Origin: Marinicella litoralis
GTDB taxonomy: Bacteria; Pseudomonadota; Gammaproteobacteria; Xanthomonadales; Marinicellaceae
DNA length: 64,000 bases
Assembly (NCBI RefSeq): GCF_002591915.1
Contig: NZ_NIHB01000002.1
Location: forward strand, 124,001-188,000
Direction of reading: 5' to 3'
In this document: positions 9,235-16,919 of the stretch, one piece after another
How the letters are laid out: each line of letters opens with the position of its first letter
Numbering within the stretch: position 1 is the first letter of the stretch
Position numbers and translations under genes: made by a program
Notes under the pieces: model-generated
Seen by the model: the letters and a program-made list of their open reading frames with translations, nothing else
Databases searched by the model: none
Told to the model about the DNA's origin: nothing

Positions 9235-9307
9235 ACCCATTCATGGCTCGACTGGGGCAAGCAAAGGACCAATGATTTCACGGAGTTGCCCGTGAAATCC
9301 AATGGGT
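9235..9307. repeat. Nested inverted repeat (stem-loop) in the gap before the TPR lipoprotein
   Basis: A perfect 10-bp inverted repeat, GATTTCACGG (9274-9283) and CCGTGAAATC (9290-9299), encloses a six-base loop. It is bracketed by ACCCATT (9235-9241) and AATGGGT (9301-9307), which are also complementary. No T-run follows on either strand, so it is not a standard intrinsic terminator. It could be a 3' structure of the upstream transcript or an operator. Confidence 0.5.
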
Positions 9308-9348
9308 AATGTTCGCAATTTAAGCACCATCAATTATTTAAAATAATT

Positions 9349-9378
9349 TTTCCGAAAGTCTAAAAGCTGTTTTATACT
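9349..9378 (+). promoter_or_regulatory. Candidate promoter of the TPR lipoprotein, possibly leaderless
   Basis: A good -10 box TATACT lies at 9373-9378, with a weak -35 TTTCCG at 9349-9354 (18-bp spacer). The start codon is at 9385, so transcription would begin about at the ATG and leave no room for a ribosome binding site. Inferred from spacing only. Confidence 0.35.
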
Positions 9379-9384
9379 AATGGT

Positions 9385-10572
9385 ATGCGTAGAAAAAAGA
9401 CCAATTTAGTATCCATGCTACCGGTTCTGATGATGTGCTTACTGATCACTGCCTGTGGCCCTGTTTCCCAATACCAAGTTAAAAACAACTTCTCTGAACA
9501 AGACATTTTTCAAGACGGTTTGTTTGGTCCACCCGCTTCTATTCTGTCTATGGATGAGGTATTTGCCTTGACTGAAGACCAAAAACAAGATTTTTTGAAA
9601 CACTTCCATAGCAAAGAATACCGTGACTTGTCTGACAGTCAACGCATATTCAAATACTTAAAAAACAAACTGGAGTATTTTAACTTTCATTCAGAAACTT
9701 TGATCGCCACAGATGCCATGGCCTTGAATTCAGGTAATTGCATGTCATTAGCCATTTTAACCAGGGCCTTGTCAAAACTGACTCATGTTGGGATCAGTTA
9801 TGAATTGGCTCGCACGCCACCCGTCTTTCAACGTGAAGGCAATCTAGAACTCAATTCGCAGCACATCAGAACAGTCATATTTAACAAAACCACTAAAACC
9901 ACAAAACAGTTTGTCAGACCCAACGACAAAGTAAAAATTGATTATTTCTCTACCGCAGGTTCTCGCACCTTGCGATCCGTCAAAAAAGAAGAATTCCATT
10001 CTTTGTTTTACAGCAATCGTGCGGCTGAAGCCATGATCAGGAATGAAAGCAATCGTGCCTACTGGTTAATTAAAGAAGCCTTAAAGATCAAACCCGATAA
10101 CTTGATCGCCATCAATATGTTGGGGGTGTTATATCACCGCATAGGTGAAGAAGTGTATGCTGAAAACACATATCGATACGGACTGTCACATGGAGGTGAC
10201 CAACTTGAATTGCTCAATAATTACCATAAATTTTTGCTCCAAGCAGGCAGGAATGAGGAAGCATTGATCATTGCGCAGACACTGGAAAACTATGACGATC
10301 CTGACCCATTCAAATGGATTGATTTGGCGGATGCAGAATTCAGGGAGGGCAATTACCACAATGCCATTAAATTTTATGAAAAAGCCCAAGAATTAGCCAG
10401 TTACTTACACCAACCCTACGCTGGTATTGCCAAAGCGAATTTTCAATTGGGGCGAAATAATCGCGCCATAAAAGCCATGCAAATGGCCATTGAAAACTCT
10501 CACAGGTTTCAAACCACCTCAATATACCAGGCCAAATATGATTACATGAAGTCGTTACAAAACACCAACTAG
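9385..10572 (+). CDS. Lipoprotein with transglutaminase-like segment and TPR repeats
   Basis: The N-terminus is a lipoprotein signal ending in LLITAC, with the lipidated cysteine at residue 24, so the protein is membrane-anchored outside the cytoplasm. Residues about 90-190 resemble a transglutaminase-like or bacterial peptidase core: a Cys in SGNCMSLAIL (C119) and a His in NSQHIRTVIF (H160). This is weak similarity by eye. Residues about 210-390 form at least four tetratricopeptide units, such as AYWLIKEALKIKPDN and AIKFYEKAQELASY. Function unknown; it may scaffold an envelope complex. A Nudix gene follows after 58 bases with its own -10-like box. Confidence 0.7.
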   Translation: MRRKKTNLVSMLPVLMMCLLITACGPVSQYQVKNNFSEQDIFQDGLFGPPASILSMDEVFALTEDQKQDFLKHFHSKEYRDLSDSQRIFKYLKNKLEYFNFHSETLIATDAMALNSGNCMSLAILTRALSKLTHVGISYELARTPPVFQREGNLELNSQHIRTVIFNKTTKTTKQFVRPNDKVKIDYFSTAGSRTLRSVKKEEFHSLFYSNRAAEAMIRNESNRAYWLIKEALKIKPDNLIAINMLGVLYHRIGEEVYAENTYRYGLSHGGDQLELLNNYHKFLLQAGRNEEALIIAQTLENYDDPDPFKWIDLADAEFREGNYHNAIKFYEKAQELASYLHQPYAGIAKANFQLGRNNRAIKAMQMAIENSHRFQTTSIYQAKYDYMKSLQNTN

Positions 10573-10577
10573 TCAGC

Positions 10578-10605
10578 TTCACTGCCGCCATAATCCTGCT
10601 ACAAT
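10578..10605 (+). promoter_or_regulatory. Candidate promoter of the Nudix gene
   Basis: TTCACT (10578-10583) and TACAAT (10600-10605) are separated by 16 bases. The -10 box matches consensus at five of six positions and lies 25 bases before the ATG at 10631. Not tested. Confidence 0.35.
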
Positions 10606-10630
10606 AACGGGTTTTTAATTAACTGAGTGT

Positions 10631-11218
10631 ATGCAACACATCATATGTAGCAGCAGTGAGGTGGTTAAACAAAACCTCACCGGCGAAGGATTTATCAAGA
10701 CCCATAAAAACATTTTTGATTTGAACCAAATCTGGATTGGTCCAAGACCTCATTTGGAACAAGATGAAAATTTCAAACAAATCATTCCATATATCATTCT
10801 CTCCTATCAAGACCAAATTGCCGTTTACCAACGAACCAAGCAAGGTGGAGAGTCTCGACTTCATAACCTTAACTCGATTGGTTTTGGAGGGCACATAGAT
10901 GCATTCGATCTTGCCTATCAGACAGATGGAACCATTGATTTGGATCAAACCATAGAAACTTCTGGTCAACGTGAAATAGAGGAAGAATTGAAAATTGATC
11001 GCATCGTAAACAAAACCAAATTAGGCTATATATTAGATAACAGTAATCCTGTTGGTCGTGTGCACATTGGCGTGGTTGAACGCTGGGAGCTGTCTTCTGA
11101 GTCAATCAACAGCAATGAAGCTGAAATCAAAGTCCTTGGCTTGTTTGACCTAAAGACTTTAAAAACCATGTCCAATCAAATGGAAAATTGGAGTGAACAC
11201 ATCGTCAATGGTTTGTAA
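10631..11218 (+). CDS. Nudix-domain protein
   Basis: A 195-residue cytosolic protein with a Nudix box spread over residues about 78-120: GFGGHIDAFD, then an insertion of about 18 residues, then ETSGQREIEEEL carrying the REUxEE metal-binding core. Standard Nudix boxes have only five residues between the Gly and Glu, so the insertion is unusual but the catalytic glutamates remain. The family hydrolyses nucleoside diphosphates linked to another group; the substrate here cannot be told. It is followed by a strong terminator and faces the S9 peptidase gene. Confidence 0.75.
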   Translation: MQHIICSSSEVVKQNLTGEGFIKTHKNIFDLNQIWIGPRPHLEQDENFKQIIPYIILSYQDQIAVYQRTKQGGESRLHNLNSIGFGGHIDAFDLAYQTDGTIDLDQTIETSGQREIEEELKIDRIVNKTKLGYILDNSNPVGRVHIGVVERWELSSESINSNEAEIKVLGLFDLKTLKTMSNQMENWSEHIVNGL

Positions 11219-11235
11219 GCTGTGATTATCAATCA

Positions 11236-11263
11236 AAGAAGCGAGCACTGTTGCTCGCTTCTT
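11236..11263. terminator. Strong hairpin terminator between convergent genes
   Basis: Perfect 12-bp arms AAGAAGCGAGCA (11236-11247) and TGCTCGCTTCTT (11252-11263) enclose the loop CTGT. A short T-run follows a few bases later on the plus strand. It ends the Nudix gene and may also serve the S9 peptidase gene, which converges from the right. Confidence 0.75.
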
Positions 11264-11286
11264 AAGTTTTCAACCCGTCTTAAAAA

Positions 11287-13320
11287 TCATGGTGACTCTG
11301 CTGTTCGATACTTTTCAAACCAAGCCAAAATGCTGACCACTTTAGCCACTAAGTTACTGGGGCGGTTGGCTATGCCATGTCCTGAACCAGGAATTCTGAC
11401 CATAGCACTGTCAACTTTCTGTAACTTCAATGCCGAATAAAACTGTTCAGATTCAGCAATCGGCGTTCGATAATCTTCCTCTCCTGTCAACAACATGGTC
11501 GGTGTTTTTACATTGCCAACATAAGAAAGCGGCGATCTTTTTAAGTAATTTTCTGGGTCTTCCCAAGGCTTGGTTGGAAACCAATACTTGTAGAAAAAGC
11601 CCGGATTATCCGCATACAACACAAAACTGATCCAGTTGATCACTGGCTTGGCCACCACGGCGGCTTTGAATCGATCGGTTTTACCGATGATCCAAGCGGT
11701 TAGCACACCACCACCACTGCCACCCGTGACAAACAACTGCTCGTCATCAATGAAGCCTTTTTCAATGGCTGCATCGACCCCAGACATCAAATCATGGTAA
11801 TCATTGTTTGGGTAATCATGATGAATGAGGTTGGCAAATTCTTGTCCATATCCGGTACTACCACGTGGGTTGGTATACAAAACCACATAACCGGCGGCGG
11901 CAAACAATTGCACTTCAGTAGAAAATACCGAACCGTAACTGGCAAAAGGGCCACCATGAATTTCTAAAATCATTGGGTATTTTTTGTTTGGATCAAAGTC
12001 AGGTGGTGTCACCAACCAACCTTGAACTTCACGTTGATCGACAGAAGACAACCACCTCAATTCTGTTGTTTGACCCAGTGATTTGTAATTAAACAAATCA
12101 GCATTGACGTGGGTCAACCGATGACTCTTGTTGTTCTCAGTCACGGCCAAATCTGCTGGGTGCTCAGGTCCGCCTAAGGTATAAGCCACCCTACCATTGT
12201 TAGATACTGAAAATGCCGCCGCGTTATAAGGCCTGCCCAAAGACAATCCACCCAGTTGACTGGCAATGGATTTGATTTTCCCGTTTAATTTTATCAATGC
12301 CAATTTTCCATCACCCTGATCTGTGTATTGAATGTACAAGCCCTTGGAGTCATTGGCCCAAGCCATTGACTGAATTGACCGATCCAACCCAGCTGAGATC
12401 ACCCTGGGATGAGTGCCATCTTGATCCATGACATATAAATCACGGACCGTGTGGCCTTGAAATGTATCATCAAAACCAACATAAGCGATTAATTGACCAT
12501 TGGGTGACAATTGCGCATTGGTATCTGGGCCAAATCGATGGGTCAAGGCTTTGACAGACAAATCTTCCAGTTGTAACTGATAAATTTCGGCATTCAAGGG
12601 TTCATACAGATGATTCTCATGCATGTTGGCCGTAAAGTAGATAGCCCTATTGTCTATCGACCAACTGGGAGATTGGTGGTTGTGTTCAGAAAATGTCAAT
12701 TGTCTGGGCGTCCCTCCGTCCACGGAAAGGATAAAGATTTGATTGTTGCCCGCTGTTAAATACCCCTGTCCATCTGCGCGGTATTTCATGTCATCAATGT
12801 AGACAGGTGGTTGGTTCCATTTTGCACCAGCTGGTTTTGCTGGCATTTTAAGTATCGAAGGTCTAGACTTTGCTACGAATTGTGTGAACACCAAATATTG
12901 ATCATCATGCGACCAGGCAAGCTGATTAGGTGCGGTGGCTGTATTGGTTAACGCCACAGATTGCTTGGTATCCATCCACATCAAATACAGCTTGACCTTA
13001 TCATCAGCTTGATTAGACAGGTAGACCACTTTTTTTCCATCATGAGACCACCTGGCAGCATAATCACTCTGGTTGCCTACCGTTAAAGGTCTTTGGTTTT
13101 TCCCATCGAAATCAGTTATCCATAAATTTGAATGATTTTTATCTGTCATCACATCTTTAAAATTTCGGGTATAGATAATTTGTTTACCATCTGGCGAAAT
13201 TTGTGGGTCAGCAATGTATTCCAGATTAAACACATCCAATAACTCTAATTGATTAGATTCTTGACTGAATGATATGTCGGCAAAAAAGATCAATGCCAGA
13301 ATGAAGGGAAATTTTCTCAT
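11287..13320 (-). CDS. Exported S9-family peptidase (dipeptidyl/acylaminoacyl peptidase type)
   Basis: A 677-residue serine peptidase of the prolyl oligopeptidase family, with a short signal peptide (cleavage probably after DISFS), so likely periplasmic. Residues about 25-420 form a beta-propeller of TolB/WD-like repeats (SPDGKQIIYTR, SHDGKKVVYLSN). The C-terminal alpha/beta hydrolase has nucleophile S535 in GGSGGG, D616 in TGEEDYRTP and H648 in GSGHGI. It probably trims peptides for nutrition. It is monocistronic and convergent with the Nudix gene. Confidence 0.9.
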   Translation of the reverse strand: MRKFPFILALIFFADISFSQESNQLELLDVFNLEYIADPQISPDGKQIIYTRNFKDVMTDKNHSNLWITDFDGKNQRPLTVGNQSDYAARWSHDGKKVVYLSNQADDKVKLYLMWMDTKQSVALTNTATAPNQLAWSHDDQYLVFTQFVAKSRPSILKMPAKPAGAKWNQPPVYIDDMKYRADGQGYLTAGNNQIFILSVDGGTPRQLTFSEHNHQSPSWSIDNRAIYFTANMHENHLYEPLNAEIYQLQLEDLSVKALTHRFGPDTNAQLSPNGQLIAYVGFDDTFQGHTVRDLYVMDQDGTHPRVISAGLDRSIQSMAWANDSKGLYIQYTDQGDGKLALIKLNGKIKSIASQLGGLSLGRPYNAAAFSVSNNGRVAYTLGGPEHPADLAVTENNKSHRLTHVNADLFNYKSLGQTTELRWLSSVDQREVQGWLVTPPDFDPNKKYPMILEIHGGPFASYGSVFSTEVQLFAAAGYVVLYTNPRGSTGYGQEFANLIHHDYPNNDYHDLMSGVDAAIEKGFIDDEQLFVTGGSGGGVLTAWIIGKTDRFKAAVVAKPVINWISFVLYADNPGFFYKYWFPTKPWEDPENYLKRSPLSYVGNVKTPTMLLTGEEDYRTPIAESEQFYSALKLQKVDSAMVRIPGSGHGIANRPSNLVAKVVSILAWFEKYRTAESP

Positions 13321-13541
13321 GATAAATGCTCACGCTTAATACAGAGTCATGAGTATACGTTAAAACTCAGGCATCATCAAAACCCGCTTAAAGTATCATT
13401 GACAACATCAAGTGCAGGTGAATCAACCATCCATTCACTGAATATAGCCAAATCTATTGCACAATGGTTAACACGGAATATAGAAATCAGTTAAACTGTG
13501 CCACATTCTTAAAAACACCCAATTTAGTCAGGTTATACATT

Positions 13542-14198
13542 ATGAACAACAACGACATCATTCGCAGAGTTCGCTATATTTTAGATCTCAAAGACAATCA
13601 AATTACCAAAATATTTAAGCATGTCGATACAGTGGTCAATGAGCAACAGGTCAACCATTGGCTGAAAAGAGAAGAAGACGAAGGCTTTGTTGAATTACCT
13701 GATGAGTTATTGATCGACTTTTTAGATGCCCTGATCATTGAAAAAAGAGGCAAAAAAGACGGCCCCAGCGTACGCTTTAAACAAACTTTAGATAACAATT
13801 TAATTTTAATGAAGCTAAAAATTGCTTTTCACCTAAAAGCAGAAGATGCCTTGGCCATCATGGAATTGGCAGAATTCAAAATCAGCAAGCATGAATTCAG
13901 TGCGCTGTTCAGAAAAAAAGACCACAAACATTACCGAGTTTGTAAAAATCAAATGTTGCGGAAATTCATGAAAGGATTACAAATCAAATACCGCGGTATG
14001 CCAAAGCACAATGAAAATGTTCCAACGGCCGATGTTGATACAGTAGAAGCACCTGTAGAGAAAAAAACATTAACCAGAAAACCAACAAAAACCCAAGCGA
14101 AAGAGTCCAGTCATAAAAATGTGCCGTCAACAACTGAAAAATCTGACAAGCCCAAATCTGCAGCCAGCGTTTGGAAAATACCAAGTAAAAAGAAATGA
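13542..14198 (+). CDS. YehS-like DUF1456 protein with extended basic tail
   Basis: Residues 1-150 match the duplicated DUF1456 domain: MNNNDIIRRVRYILDL and the second repeat beginning LILMKLKIAFHL. The family (E. coli YehS, about 156 residues) has no established function. Here an extra 65-residue tail rich in Lys, Thr and Pro follows (KKTLTRKPTKTQAKE), likely disordered and possibly nucleic-acid binding. The open frame extends upstream to 13464, but the ATG at 13542 begins exactly where the family does. It stands alone, divergent from the S9 peptidase. Confidence 0.8.
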   Translation: MNNNDIIRRVRYILDLKDNQITKIFKHVDTVVNEQQVNHWLKREEDEGFVELPDELLIDFLDALIIEKRGKKDGPSVRFKQTLDNNLILMKLKIAFHLKAEDALAIMELAEFKISKHEFSALFRKKDHKHYRVCKNQMLRKFMKGLQIKYRGMPKHNENVPTADVDTVEAPVEKKTLTRKPTKTQAKESSHKNVPSTTEKSDKPKSAASVWKIPSKKK

Positions 14199-14281
14199 AT
14201 CACTGACATCAGTAACGATAATTTGAAATGGGCTCAATTAAAAATTCATCGCATTAAATACAACAAGAACAACAACAGAAG

Positions 14282-14791
14282 TTACCCTTCATATGGATTT
14301 ACGCTGTTTTTGGCAAGGTACTGACCACAGGTATAGCCCAAATATACAGTCACAAACCACACCCAAATTGCATAGCCGTCGGTGTTTTTCATCCAGTAAA
14401 TAGGCCAAGTGATTGCTGTAACGAAATTCATCAAAGAATTAATAAAAAAGCTGATCAAATCACTGAACCCCAATGAACTGATTGTGTCCACAAAACTTGA
14501 TTCACTGCTGAGAAAATCTACAATTTCAAAGAACTCCACAATCACATAAGTTAAGACAGCCATAACACCATAAAAACCACCACCAAAAGCCACCCATTTA
14601 CTCATCAACACATTTTGTACGGTCCATCGTTCTTGTTTGAACTCCTTTTTCAGGCGCTTCATGCCTGCCTTGTCTTTGGTTTCAATGATAGCAACAGATT
14701 CTTTGTTACTTTGTTTCAACATGAAGTAAAACAATATGAAACTGATGGCTCCAGTTCCTAAAAAAGCAAAAAGTAATTTAATCGTGGCCAT
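14282..14791 (-). CDS. Hypothetical inner-membrane protein
   Basis: A 169-residue protein that I do not recognise. It has three to four hydrophobic segments (residues about 5-24, 66-88, 108-130 and 138-158). Between the first two there is a charged stretch rich in Lys and Glu (about residues 28-55) that could be a cytoplasmic coiled segment. The C-terminus is short and polar. It is downstream of the SdpI-like gene on the same strand after 150 bases, so co-transcription is possible but not shown. Confidence 0.6.
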   Translation of the reverse strand: MATIKLLFAFLGTGAISFILFYFMLKQSNKESVAIIETKDKAGMKRLKKEFKQERWTVQNVLMSKWVAFGGGFYGVMAVLTYVIVEFFEIVDFLSSESSFVDTISSLGFSDLISFFINSLMNFVTAITWPIYWMKNTDGYAIWVWFVTVYLGYTCGQYLAKNSVNPYEG

Positions 14792-14941
14792 ATATGGTTT
14801 TCAGTGTTGGTGTTGTATTGTTGTGATGGGTAGACACTTCATCTGTAACCCATGCAATAAATTTATCAAGAAATTGTCGTGACAAATCGAATCAAGGTGC
14901 ATTCTATCATTTTAACAATTCAATGCAGCAAACGTTTCCCC

Positions 14942-15598
14942 CTATTCCTCGAAGCCTTCTATCTGCTTATAAATCACCAACGAATAGACAAATGGAACCA
15001 ATGCAGCAGCAACAAAACCACCTATTAACCATTCAACCGGCCACTGTAAAAACCCACCCAACAAGGCCACAATTCCAGCAAGTACAAAAGTCCAAGAACC
15101 CAGTCGATGCGTTTTATACCAAACCACATCAGAGGCCAATGTCCAAGGTGTGCGAATACCCAGAAAAAAATTCTTGGGGACTTTACTTAAATAGTTGCCA
15201 ACAATGATAAACAGACTCCCAATGCCAACCATCATCCATTGATTCATATCTATGTTTTTATTCATTCCAGCTTCAAAAATTAAAATCATCACACCCAGCA
15301 TAAAAACTGCCATAATCAACACGATAGTTTCATACACGGATTTGGCTGATTCCAGTTTAAACCCTTTGGGAGCTATTTTTGGTAATAACATCAACACCAC
15401 AGAAGTGATGGTTGAAATAATGGGCAGCATATAAACGCCCCATGGTTTATTCATATATCCATCAACTTCACCTTCAATGTTCCAATGACTGGGAATTTTT
15501 TCAGGCAGTTTTGCCTCGTACCAGAATGCAACTATCCAAGTGACTATCAGTAATAATCCCAAAGCAATCAAGAACTTTTTGTTCGTGTTATTTTTCAT
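14942..15598 (-). CDS. SdpI-family membrane protein (DUF1648/SdpI)
   Basis: A 218-residue polytopic membrane protein with about six hydrophobic segments. The N-terminal DUF1648 signature is clear: YEAKLPEKIPSHWNIEGE followed by a Gly-Tyr turn. The C-terminal SdpI part contains KNFFLGIRTPWTL and TH-R-LGSW. In Bacillus subtilis SdpI gives immunity to the SdpC peptide toxin and also senses it, sequestering the repressor SdpR. The gene overlaps the ArsR-type repressor gene by 11 bases, the same order as sdpR-sdpI. No SdpC-like toxin gene is visible nearby. Many homologues in toxin-free genomes have unknown roles. Confidence 0.85.
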   Translation of the reverse strand: MKNNTNKKFLIALGLLLIVTWIVAFWYEAKLPEKIPSHWNIEGEVDGYMNKPWGVYMLPIISTITSVVLMLLPKIAPKGFKLESAKSVYETIVLIMAVFMLGVMILIFEAGMNKNIDMNQWMMVGIGSLFIIVGNYLSKVPKNFFLGIRTPWTLASDVVWYKTHRLGSWTFVLAGIVALLGGFLQWPVEWLIGGFVAAALVPFVYSLVIYKQIEGFEE

Positions 15599-15878
15599 CT
15601 TCTTTGCTCACAAAAATTTGATTAAATATTAATAACAACTCTTCTACTACACTGAGGTTCAATGTATATATTCGTTGTTGTCCCTGCCTTCTGACTCGTA
15701 CCAACTCTGCATTTTTTAAAATATTCAAGTGGTGTGACAAAGTCGCACCAGAAAATTCAAAATGACTTTTGATTTCAGCCACTGACATTTCACTGCGTTT
15801 CAATATGTTTAATATTTTCCGCCGTTGAATGTCTGCGATTGCAGTGAACATGGATTCGTGTTTTATCGTTTCGTGCAT
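15588..15878 (-). CDS. ArsR-family repressor (SdpR/autorepressor type)
   Basis: A 96-residue winged-helix protein. FTAIADIQRRKILNIL opens the domain, VAEIKSHFEFSGATLSHHLNIL is the helix-turn-helix region, and QGQQRIYTLN is the wing. There are no metal-binding cysteines, consistent with a protein- or autorepressor rather than a metal sensor. The ATG at 15878 is used here; ATG 15851 (MFTAIAD) is an alternative closer to the family start. A perfect palindrome abuts the start codon, so it probably represses itself and the overlapping SdpI-like gene. Confidence 0.85.
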   Translation of the reverse strand: MHETIKHESMFTAIADIQRRKILNILKRSEMSVAEIKSHFEFSGATLSHHLNILKNAELVRVRRQGQQRIYTLNLSVVEELLLIFNQIFVSKEDEK

Positions 15879-15902
15879 ATATTTAGATTATCATCTAAAT
15901 AT
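15879..15902. promoter_or_regulatory. Perfect palindromic operator candidate for the ArsR-type repressor
   Basis: ATATTTAGAT (15879-15888) and ATCTAAATAT (15893-15902) are exact inverted repeats around TATC. The site touches the repressor start codon and is 21 bases from the divergent gene at 15924, so one bound dimer could control both directions. ArsR-family proteins commonly bind such A+T-rich dyads. Confidence 0.7.
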
Positions 15903-15923
15903 CACATTGTCAAATACATTATA

Positions 15924-16250
15924 ATGAATCAATCCAAAAATAAAATAATTCTAGCAATGGACGTCGTCTCAAACTATACAGATTTTCTCAGCGTATTTAT
16001 GGCTTTGATCATTGTTGGTGTTGCAGTTAAATTGGCTTTAGAAAGTCAAAGCGATAAAACCTATGAAATAGCAGGAAAAAATTATTCCAGACAGAAAGTG
16101 CATACAGCTGTCATGTTGGGATTAATGGGACTGGTGATTCAGATTGTGTCAAATTCAATCAAAGCGCTGGATGGAAAATCCTTGTTATTTGATGAAAAAA
16201 TTTTAGCGGCCTATTTAGTGGCCATATTGGTTATGGCATCAAAAAAATAA
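15924..16250 (+). CDS. Small hypothetical membrane protein divergent from the SdpRI-like pair
   Basis: A 108-residue protein, not recognised. Hydrophobic segments lie at residues about 19-38, 64-83 and 91-105, separated by a polar loop containing KTYEIAGKNYSRQKVH. The frame stays open upstream to 15825 inside the repressor gene, but the ATG at 15924 is the natural start because it lies just beyond the palindrome. Alternative start ATG 15957. Shared control with the repressor operon is inferred from position only. Confidence 0.6.
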   Translation: MNQSKNKIILAMDVVSNYTDFLSVFMALIIVGVAVKLALESQSDKTYEIAGKNYSRQKVHTAVMLGLMGLVIQIVSNSIKALDGKSLLFDEKILAAYLVAILVMASKK

Positions 16251-16425
16251 ACACCTGACTGTAATCATGCTCACAACTTAAGCTAAACCAAATAGAGATA
16301 AACATCCATGCTTTAAGCAATAAACAGCCATCGACAGCGTTAAGCATAACAGTTAAAATCATAGGACAAACTAAATTGAACTGACATCAATTCAATAACA
16401 GTCAACATAAAAACTGGGAGTAAAC

Positions 16426-16839
16426 ATGAACCAAGATTTAAAAATTGCCATTGTCGTCATTGCCATTATTTTACTGGTGGCCATTATAGAAAGCTCACCT
16501 TCACAACCATCAACGAGCCTAGATGCAATGATGTCTGGCAACACTTCAGCTGCCACAAAAACCACCACCGATGTGAAAAGCAGCCGTTCCGAAAAATCAT
16601 GCCATCACAATGGCATCGAATTAAAAGGTTCGGTTCAATTTGTAGATTCATTCCCCGACTTAAAAATCAAATACGTCAGTTCATTTGCCGATATTGATGT
16701 GGAATTTGTTTCTTCGTTCCCAAGTAATTGCGGCCAATGGCAAGTTGTGAGTTCATTTCCAGATTTTACCGTACAAGTGGTGGATTCATTTCCAGACATT
16801 GAAGTCAAAAAAGTATCTTCTTTTCCTGGGATGAATTAA
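16426..16839 (+). CDS. Membrane-anchored protein with six 11-residue 'SFP' repeats
   Basis: A 137-residue protein, family not recognised. Residues 5-21 are a single hydrophobic anchor, residues 22-60 a Ser/Thr-rich linker, and residues 71-137 six repeats of the form xxVxSFPDxxV. The Ser-Phe pairs are at residues 75, 86, 97, 110, 121 and 132, so the period is 11 except for a two-residue insertion holding NCGQW. Two cysteines (C59 in SCHHNG and C102) could form a disulfide. The regular alternation suggests a small beta-solenoid outside the cytoplasm. GGGAG-like GGGAGT lies six bases before the ATG. It precedes acs by 80 bases on the same strand. Confidence 0.75.
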   Translation: MNQDLKIAIVVIAIILLVAIIESSPSQPSTSLDAMMSGNTSAATKTTTDVKSSRSEKSCHHNGIELKGSVQFVDSFPDLKIKYVSSFADIDVEFVSSFPSNCGQWQVVSSFPDFTVQVVDSFPDIEVKKVSSFPGMN

Positions 16840-16919
16840 TCCAGAACCTATCAATAATGTAAAACCACATTGAAAATGACAAGACATTCTTTTCATTCAA
16901 CACAGCCTGAGAACCACTC

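Noticed and set aside
14923-15207. 94-residue plus-strand frame opposite the SdpI-like gene, considered as a toxin
   Set aside because: It lacks a signal peptide and hydrophobic segment and is antisense to a clear SdpI gene.
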